This document shows, piece after piece, positions 60,878-64,000 of a stretch of DNA of 64,000 nt; within the stretch, counting starts at the first letter, position 1, and each line of letters starts with the position of its first letter. The stretch lies in assembly GCA_023376005.1 (NCBI GenBank), contig CM042181.1:23156013-23220012 (forward strand). The letters are read 5' to 3'. This stretch comes from Doryteuthis pealeii. Taxonomy: Eukaryota > Mollusca > Cephalopoda > Myopsida > Loliginidae. Position numbers and translations under genes: made by a program. The notes below the pieces were generated by a model. The model was given only the letters and a program-made list of their open reading frames with translations, was not told the origin of the DNA and did not search any database.

Positions 60878-61360
60878 ATCAAATTAGCAATGAAGAAAAC
60901 TCTACAAGAAAATATTTGAATTTGGAGAGGCCCAATATTTTCTTTGGAATTTTCTTCACATCCAAATTATCTCGAACTCACAGAATCTCCCCATCCCAAT
61001 TTTAGGTAAGTAGAGATAGATAGATATAGATAATGATATAGATAGATAGATAATGATATAGATAGAGAGAGAATGATATAATTTACCATTTTCTGTGTCA
61101 TCACTATGGTCGCCTTCTTTGTCTTTCTTTTTGTTTTTGGAATCTTTCTTTGGGTCCTTGGTTCCAGCATCCCCAAATGGTTCCCGCATATAACGCGATT
61201 CAACCCCATGGGCAATCTGCATTAAGGCCTTGGCTAGAGTCTTCACAACTGGTTCCCCACTTAAGTTGGGTTTCTTTTCTGTTTCAGTGGAAGATTCTTC
61301 AGTATTTGCTTGGTTGGCACTACCATCAACAGCAGCACGCCATTCAAGACGATCTTTTAC
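49101..61360 (-). CDS. BAZ1A: BAZ1A/ACF1-like chromatin-remodelling subunit gene (3' seven exons; 5' part outside window)
   Basis: Recognised exons in transcript order are 61087-61360, 58922-59196, 55662-55858, 54157-54359, 53323-53496, 52017-52156 and 49101-49403. Domains in order: a conserved helical region (KALMQIAHGVESRYMREPFG, then FERWEESLTNCTSF and KSIIWSKSALHARC); PHD finger 1 (RCRIC, LLCDGCDRGHH, WFCPNC); a Glu/Asp-rich tract; PHD finger 2 (ACVVC, TCDKCPNVYHLSC, LCRHC); a basic/Ser linker with KR-rich NLS-like runs; and a bromodomain (VPDYYDIIKEPMDFSTIKN, FSNCKEYN). BAZ1A partners the ISWI ATPase in ACF/CHRAC to space nucleosomes. CDGCDRGHH and DGDWFCPNCRPK favour BAZ1A over BAZ1B. 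Two PHD fingers resemble insect Acf1 rather than human BAZ1A, which has one. Phases agree throughout except at the bromodomain exon. Confidence 0.88.
49483..49868. mobile_element. Head-to-head pair of truncated 560-bp elements
   Basis: The left half starts with the tail TTTATGGCATATAAACCTCA and reads inward to GGGACCCTAACAGGTACTAC. The right half is the inverse and ends AACAAGGGTTGACATCTC. The tails point outward and the junction lies near 49640-49680. Confidence 0.82.
49980..50200 (+). pseudogene. mariner transposase C-terminal remnant and 3' end
   Basis: One frame reads SFYKKGIEL, a stop, EKHWNQCMTLKGDYVDE and stop (about 50058-50130), the characteristic C-terminus of mariner transposases. 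The downstream GGCCCGGGACTTATTGAGTG resembles a mariner terminal repeat. The catalytic part is absent. Confidence 0.6.
50925..51095 (-). mobile_element. tRNA-derived SINE, type 2, 3' part
   Basis: AACCCCGACACAAACAGGAT, GCGACACAAGGTCAATTTTT, CTCGACTGGTTGCCACACCA and CTATTTACCCATTGGTGGAG match 2712-2998. Confidence 0.8.
51105..51385 (+). mobile_element. LINE 3' fragment
   Basis: Diverged relative of 32817-33205: AGAAACATTTTTCATGCTCA (KHFFMLRIAEA-like), ACTTTGATGAATTGTAGTGG, GACCTGAGCACTGTACATAA and the CATTATTATA end. Confidence 0.78.
51430..51625 (+). repeat. Diverged SINE type 2 remnant
   Basis: AGTTTTAATCCTGGATGAAG (B-box-like), TTTGCATTTCATATAACACT and TACCCTAACAA keep the type 2 order in a heavily mutated form. 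Confidence 0.5.
51627..51887 (+). mobile_element. tRNA-derived SINE, type 1
   Basis: GAGTCAGGTTAGCTCAGTCG head, TTCATAGTTCAATACTGGCC, CTCCTTGGTCTAGTGCTAGT body and AGGCCACCCCAATGACTTTA end. It ends ~130 bp from a BAZ1A exon donor. Confidence 0.9.
52017..52156 (-). CDS. BAZ1A: BAZ1A-like exon (N-terminal bromodomain) with apparent frameshift
   Basis: A strong pyrimidine tract and CTTTAG precede 52156; the donor is GTAAGT at 52016-52011. One frame reads SVKACEEIVNDLMK and, one base later, HEDSWPFLRPVNKKM, which together are the expected start of a BAZ bromodomain. The break is in an AAAA run (52062-52065 on the plus strand). The incoming phase 1 also does not fit this acceptor. An internal AG before 52100 would restore it but has a weak pyrimidine tract, or a small exon has been missed. 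Confidence 0.75.
52230..52570. mobile_element. ACGTTTCGGC-type TIR element
   Basis: The left arm (TGGAGATGAGGCTTGATAAT to GTACAACGTTTCGGCCAATG) and right arm (GAAACGTTGTACAGATAACA to AATAATCCAAATAATAC) are inverted over ~95 bp. The centre carries ATCCCAGCTATGGTTAGCGG, as in 63719-63960. Confidence 0.88.
52690..52830 (-). pseudogene. Degenerate copy of BAZ1A linker exon 53323-53496
   Basis: GAAAGATTCACCTTCATCG matches the exon 3' end and donor (GAAAGACTCACCTTCATCG), and CATCCGATTCTGATTTT matches CATCTGATTCTGATCTT. A T20 run and deletions separate them. The donor GATGAAG/GTGAATC is kept, and no good acceptor remains. The flanking intron is also partly duplicated (GTTGTAAGTTGGTT near 53092 and 53240). 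Confidence 0.7.
52860..53015. mobile_element. ACGTTTCGGC-type TIR ends, minimal
   Basis: CAGACTATTGTCCTCATCTT is inverted as AAGATGAGGACAATAGTCTG with ~30 bp between, then ATCAAGCCTCATCTGAAAAA. The internal part is lost. Confidence 0.8.
53323..53496 (-). CDS. BAZ1A: BAZ1A-like exon (Ser/Arg/Lys linker)
   Basis: The acceptor is TTTTTTTTAG and the donor GTGAGT at 53322-53317. Only one frame is open and it matches the incoming phase. It encodes a low-complexity basic linker (SKKSSSNKSPGSSSQPGS, then NARSRKRARSESDEETPK) with NLS-like clusters. Phase is 1 in and 1 out. A decayed copy of its 3' half and donor lies 600 bp downstream in the transcript (52700-52800). Confidence 0.82.
54157..54359 (-). 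CDS. BAZ1A: BAZ1A-like exon (PHD finger 2)
   Basis: The acceptor is TTTCTTTCAG at 54369-54360 and the donor GTAAGC at 54156-54151. It encodes SETTENRRARRKDGRTDSHA followed by a complete second PHD finger with a C4HC3 ligand set (ACVVC, TCDKC, YHLSC, LCRHC). The finger lies wholly in this exon. Human BAZ1A lacks it; insect Acf1 has two fingers. Phase is 2 in and 1 out. Confidence 0.92.
54530..54990. repeat. GT/TA-based minisatellite, ~30-bp units
   Basis: First a GTTTACATATATGCGCGTGT unit, about seven copies. Then a variant TTTACATATATGTGTGTATG unit, about seven copies. It lies in a BAZ1A intron and makes spurious Cys/Val-rich ORFs. Confidence 0.95.
55170..55530. mobile_element. MITE with AACTCTTAACATCC ends and internal duplication
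   Basis: Both ends are present (AACTCTTAACATCCTG / GGATGTTAAGAGTTAA). The segment CCAGATCCCCATTCCTATAA to TTAATATTACATTTAAA occurs twice inside. Confidence 0.88.
55662..55858 (-). CDS. BAZ1A: BAZ1A-like exon (end of PHD finger 1 and acidic tract)
   Basis: The acceptor is CTATCAG at 55865-55859 and the donor GTAAGT at 55661-55656. It encodes TVPDGDWFCPNCRPKEVRPS, which supplies the last Cys pair of PHD 1, then HAYIEESDDSSEE and a long Glu/Asp run. Acidic tracts at this position are typical of BAZ1A. Phase is 0 in and 2 out. Confidence 0.9.
55940..56150. mobile_element. Foldback element with GATTGG/CCAATC hairpin
   Basis: TCCCATTTAAATATGG...CATCTGATTGGCTGTTACTA pairs with ACCAATCAGATGCGCGG...TTTAAATGGGA (55950-56037). 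The right flank holds CAGAGTTTGATCACCTCTGA, the end of the 3643-4003 family. Confidence 0.75.
56725..56930 (+). repeat. Short repeat plus TA microsatellite
   Basis: ACCTACTCGAGTTTCACCAT to TCCACTGAATTAATCG matches 2185-2262. TA and mixed TA/TAA tracts follow from 56857. Confidence 0.85.
57480..58790. repeat. Rearranged segment with direct and inverted duplications
   Basis: 57655-57730 is inverted at 58553-58620 (ACTGTGGTTGAAGACGAACA). ATTGCTACATCCAATC, TGTTTATCAGTCAATTT and GGTATCAGAACGTCTC also occur on both sides in direct order. The ~830-bp interior looks like an insertion with its own history. Confidence 0.65.
58922..59196 (-). CDS. BAZ1A: BAZ1A-like exon (conserved helix and first part of PHD finger 1)
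   Basis: The acceptor is TTTTTCAG at 59204-59197 and the donor GTAAGT at 58921-58916. It encodes DDEKPEVVVTTSQKNKKGKS, FERWEESLTNCTSFPQIFLH, SSLEKSIIWSKSALHARCRI and the core of a PHD finger through HHMYCLKPPVK. Cys pairs RCRIC and CDGC plus the H-x2-C ligand pair are visible. The finger is finished by the next exon. Phase is 1 in and 0 out. Confidence 0.92.
59205..59775 (+). other. GC-rich island without recognised gene
   Basis: From about 59280 to 59720 base composition is clearly richer in G and C than the surroundings and lacks homopolymers. It has a TATTTAAGGACC TATA-like site near 59581. Plus-strand ORFs are short and match no family I know. Solo LTR, a retrogene piece or an enhancer are all possible. 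Confidence 0.4.
60255..60530 (+). mobile_element. tRNA-derived SINE, type 2
   Basis: GGAGGCACATAGTGTAATAG, TTAGAGTATTAGGAAATGG, AGTTCAAATCCTGGACAAGG, then TACCCTTGGGTTAGGTATGC and the GTCACATCCCGTTTGTGCAG end, finishing GTTGGTAAATA. Confidence 0.88.
60720..60875. repeat. Poly-T, (CA)n and poly-A cluster
   Basis: T run of ~30 bp at 60720, CA run at 60764-60786, A run at 60849-60874. Sequencing length is unreliable here. Confidence 0.9.
61012..61080. repeat. GATA-rich simple repeat
   Basis: GATAGATA and GATATAGATA units directly beside a BAZ1A exon donor. Confidence 0.9.
61087..61360 (-). CDS. BAZ1A: BAZ1A-like exon (helical region upstream of PHD 1)
   Basis: The acceptor is TTGTCCAG at 61368-61361 and the donor GTAAAT at 61086-61081. 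It encodes VKDRLEWRAAVDGS, a Glu/Ser stretch, KTLAKALMQIAHGVESRYMR and a Lys/Asp-rich end. Phase is 0 in and 1 out, which fits the next exon. A GATA-type simple repeat starts a few bases into the downstream intron. Confidence 0.85.
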
Positions 61361-61472
61361 CTGGACAAGAGAGAGAGAGAGAGAAAAAATAAGTTTTAAT
61401 AAAAAATAAATAAATAAAAATAATGGTCTGTGTCAGCAACAAGAAACTCGAGTGAGAGGGTTGAGAACGGAA

Positions 61473-62010
61473 GGTTGGTTGGTCGGTTTTTATGGCATAT
61501 CAATCATTGTTGGGTCATTTTATGCCAAAGATATTTGTTTTATTCTTCATAGGTACTCAATTTTTGTAAATTCATTTTTTTTCTCTCTATTTAACCCATA
61601 GATGGGACCCTAACATGTACTCCCACTCCAGGTCAGAATGGACCTGGGAGCAAAGGTGATGAAGGGCTACTCCACACTCCCCAGAGCTCCAGAATTGGAA
61701 CTTCACCATAAGATTAAGTTTAACGTCATACCCAAGACACCCAGATCCTCAGCCACTGCCTTCTAGCACATATATGATTAAACAGGTTGGGGCTTGCCAT
61801 AAAGATAATAGGATTGGGACAATCATATAGGTGCTAGGGTTTGGTGTATCCAGCCAATTGATCTGAGGGGGCTTTTCCAACTGCCTGTCTAGCCAAAGTG
61901 GAGTGTTGCATGCCATGGACTGCTCAGTCACCAGGATTCCGTCCTTAAGCATCATGAGTTGCAACCCACAGCAAACTGGTGGCCCCATCTCATACCCCTC
62001 TGCCAACAGG
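61473..62010 (-). mobile_element. 560-bp shared-tail element, near full length
   Basis: Tail TTTATGGCATATCAATCATT, TAGATGGGACCCTAACATGT, AGGTCAGAATGGACCTGGGA and later blocks through AACTGGTGGCCCCATCTC. The end is shortened. Confidence 0.85.
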
Positions 62011-62447
62011 GCTGGGACTGAAGGTAGACAGTAATAAGGGGGCTACAATTTGTTATGCAGGTGTGAATAAGCAGGTGGAGATAGGAATTTGTAAAAAGGT
62101 AGCAACATTGAAATTTGTTTATAAGACTTAACATGCTACAAGTTTTCTTTCAAAATGTCACCCCAAAATTCATAAATACAAAAATTTGGTAATCTGATTG
62201 TAGTGTCAATCTTTCACGCGGAGAGGAGGGTCTGCCGGCTATTGGAGGTGGAGAGGGCAAAAAAATAGAGAAGACAGACCCCACCCCCCCAAAAATGGAT
62301 TTCAAACTCAGACAAAGACACAACTACCTCAGCTACCAATAAGTTATAGGATATTCCTTTTTTTCTTTTAATTGAATCTAAACTGCAAATTTAAACTTAA
62401 ATGTACAACAGGACCGATTAAGTCAATCAAGTCGCGTTGAAAGCACC

Positions 62448-62522
62448 TGTTCCCACTAGATCACCAAAGTTAAGCAGTAACAAGTTTTCTCAACTTAGAT
62501 GGGTGACAATTTAAACAACTCA
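62448..62522 (+). mobile_element. 5S rRNA-derived SINE fragment
   Basis: CCCACTAGATCACCAAAGTT, AAGCAGTAACAAG, TTAGATGGGTGACAATTTAA: the GATGGGTGAC box is closer to real 5S than in the other copies. Confidence 0.6.
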
Positions 62523-62569
62523 CCCCCCCCCCCTGCCTTTTCTCAGATGGGAAAAAAAATTCTGCCAGG

Positions 62570-63050
62570 TCCAGATGGTTAATTTACAGGACAGTACAGG
62601 AATGGAAAGCAAACACTCAGTTCACATAGCGGTATTTGTTGTGGTCACTAGTGATGATGATGTTATGCTTCCAATCATCTTTCCACTTGATGTAGGCGTC
62701 AGTGTTGAGTCTGAGACCTACATCAAGTACCTGGAAGAGGTAGTGCTACTCTGGATCAAGAGGGTAGCCACAAGACCCAGCATCATACCACACATACAGG
62801 AGAAGACAGTTGGCTGTAATAAAACTTTTGCGACTGCATCACCCCCCAACATCTGTCTGCCTAATTCCCCAAATTGCAATCTCCTTGACTAATATGTAGT
62901 TGAGCAAGAGACCAACAAAATTCTGTGCAACACAAAAATGAATTAATGGCAAGGATCAAGGAGACTGTCGGAAAGGCTTGCAGGAGATTCCAAAGGTGTC
63001 TGGAGTCCGGGGTTGAAGCTAATAACGATTTTTTTTTTTAATAAATTCAT
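62570..63050 (+). pseudogene. Decayed mariner-family transposase, C-terminal half
   Basis: An open stretch to 62892 reads SVHIAVFVVVTSDDDVMLPI, then YIKYLEEVVLLWIKRVA and PNSPNCNLLD. After the stop the same frame continues YVVEQETNKILCNTK. This follows the order of a mariner DDE transposase (VxSxGxVMPP, YxxxLxxxVxPWI, PNSPDxNPLDYYVW). Stops, loss of the catalytic His/Asp region and missing terminal repeats show it is dead. Confidence 0.75.
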
Positions 63051-63149
63051 TTAAAGATATTTTCATGTAAATTTTGTAAATATATCTGATAAAGCAAGAT
63101 GTCAGTGCTATTATAATTTTTGTGTCATTTAGACAATTTACCCATTACG

Positions 63150-63462
63150 CTACAGTGATGCTGATAGCTTTTTGATTTAGTGTGTCCTGGGATGCACATA
63201 CTTGATTTGAATGAGTCCCTGGGAAATTTGATGGGTCCCAACTAAAGTTTCTTAATAAATTGTAGGGTTTTATTTATGATCTGGAGAAACAAATAAAGCC
63301 GTCTAACCCCTACCTTGTAAATTATCCTGTGTAATTCATTTCTAAGAAACTATTGAAATGTATTTACAGTTAGCTTGAAATGGTGAGGGAAGAAAAAAGA
63401 AAAACACTGGATACTATTTTAGATTTTAATGCGTCATGGACACAGGATGTGTACCTATCAGC
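63150..63462. mobile_element. MITE-like element ending in GATGCTGATAG
   Basis: CAGTGATGCTGATAGCTTTT at the left and ACCTATCAGCATCTGACAC at the right. The interior (GGGATGCACATA, GAAACTATTGAAATGTATTT) is the inverse of 15825-16165. A (CA)n run follows. Confidence 0.85.
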
Positions 63463-63467
63463 ATCTG

Positions 63468-63499
<32 letters not shown>

Positions 63500-63718
63500 G
63501 ATTAAATAAATAAACAAAAGATCCCCAGAAAAGAGAACTGCTTGGGTTGCATGTGCAAATGAGAGAGAGATTTATATAATAAAATAGGAATTTATATCAA
63601 ACTCAGGAGAATATTAGTTCACTTTAGCCATATGTTCTGTCAACAGCTGAATATTTGTACAATGTGACCAAATGTCATATTTAGAGAGGAATTTTTTTTA
63701 GATGAGGTGTGATAATAA

Positions 63719-63960
63719 TTGGACACATAGCGTAGTGAATAAAGGCGTTGGTTTAAGACAGTCGTAAGTGACAGTTATCTCTAGGCTGTAGATTCAATCC
63801 TGGTCAAGGGCAACAGTAACATAGAATAATAATTAACACAGCTTAACACCTGTACCCCAGCTATGGTTGGCAGAATGAGAACAGGATGCTCCCGTGGATT
63901 GAATAAAGTTCTAAGTTCCATGATGTTTGAAGATGCTCTAACGGGCTAAGCTTGTTGCAG
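63719..63960 (+). mobile_element. tRNA-derived repeat, type 4
   Basis: ATTGGACACATAGCGTAGTG then GGCGTTGG (A-box region) and GTAGATTCAATCCTGGTCAA (B-box region), followed by CCCAGCTATGGTTGGCAGAA and GCTCCCGTGGATTGAATAAA. Pieces occur at 41455-41650 and 52355-52425. Confidence 0.7.
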
Positions 63961-64000
63961 ATGAAATAAATTATTGCATGAAACAAATTTAAAGTCTTTT

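Overview
The window is a piece of an AT-rich, intron-rich animal nuclear genome that is very heavily loaded with transposable elements. Three protein-coding genes can be assembled exon by exon, and every splice phase agrees except at one place. The best guess for the source is a lophotrochozoan invertebrate, probably a mollusc. This is an inference from a DIABLO/Smac orthologue, a two-PHD-finger BAZ1A/ACF1, and modular tRNA- and 5S-derived SINEs mixed with mariner and non-LTR elements. The sequence does not fix the species.

Layout. (1) 1402-16911, minus strand: the first four coding exons of a prenylcysteine oxidase (PCYOX1-like) gene. The gene continues past the left edge. (2) 16912-17200: a short intergenic gap that must hold a shared divergent promoter. 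(3) 17201-33456, plus strand: a complete five-exon DIABLO/Smac-like gene of about 246 codons. (4) 33457-49100: no coding exon. This stretch holds the DIABLO 3' flank, a dense mosaic of SINEs, foldback elements and LINE pieces, and from about 44300 a homopolymer-rich stretch that may be the long 3' UTR of the next gene. (5) 49101-61360, minus strand: the last seven recognised exons of a BAZ1A (ACF1)-like chromatin-remodelling subunit, with a WAC-downstream conserved region, PHD finger 1, an acidic tract, PHD finger 2, a basic/Ser linker and a bromodomain. Its 5' part lies beyond the right edge. (6) 61361-64000: repeats, including a decayed mariner transposase.

PCYOX1 (lysosomal oxidation of prenylated cysteine), DIABLO (mitochondrial IAP antagonist) and BAZ1A (nuclear ISWI partner) have no known shared pathway. 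PCYOX1 and DIABLO are head to head with start codons about 290 bp apart; DIABLO and BAZ1A converge. The introns carry at least eleven copies of one tRNA-derived SINE, two further tRNA-derived SINE types that share a central block, and a 560-bp element whose 3' tail matches that of a local LINE. They also carry 5S-rRNA-derived pieces, many long foldback (MITE-like) elements, several minisatellites and long TA, CA, A and T tracts.

Points most worth a second look: a possible Ser-initiated IAP-binding motif in DIABLO; an apparent +1 frameshift and an unmatched splice phase in the BAZ1A bromodomain exon; a degenerate duplicate of a BAZ1A exon; a tandemly duplicated splice-donor region in PCYOX1; and the shared-tail LINE/SINE system. 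I see no clearly new molecular system here.
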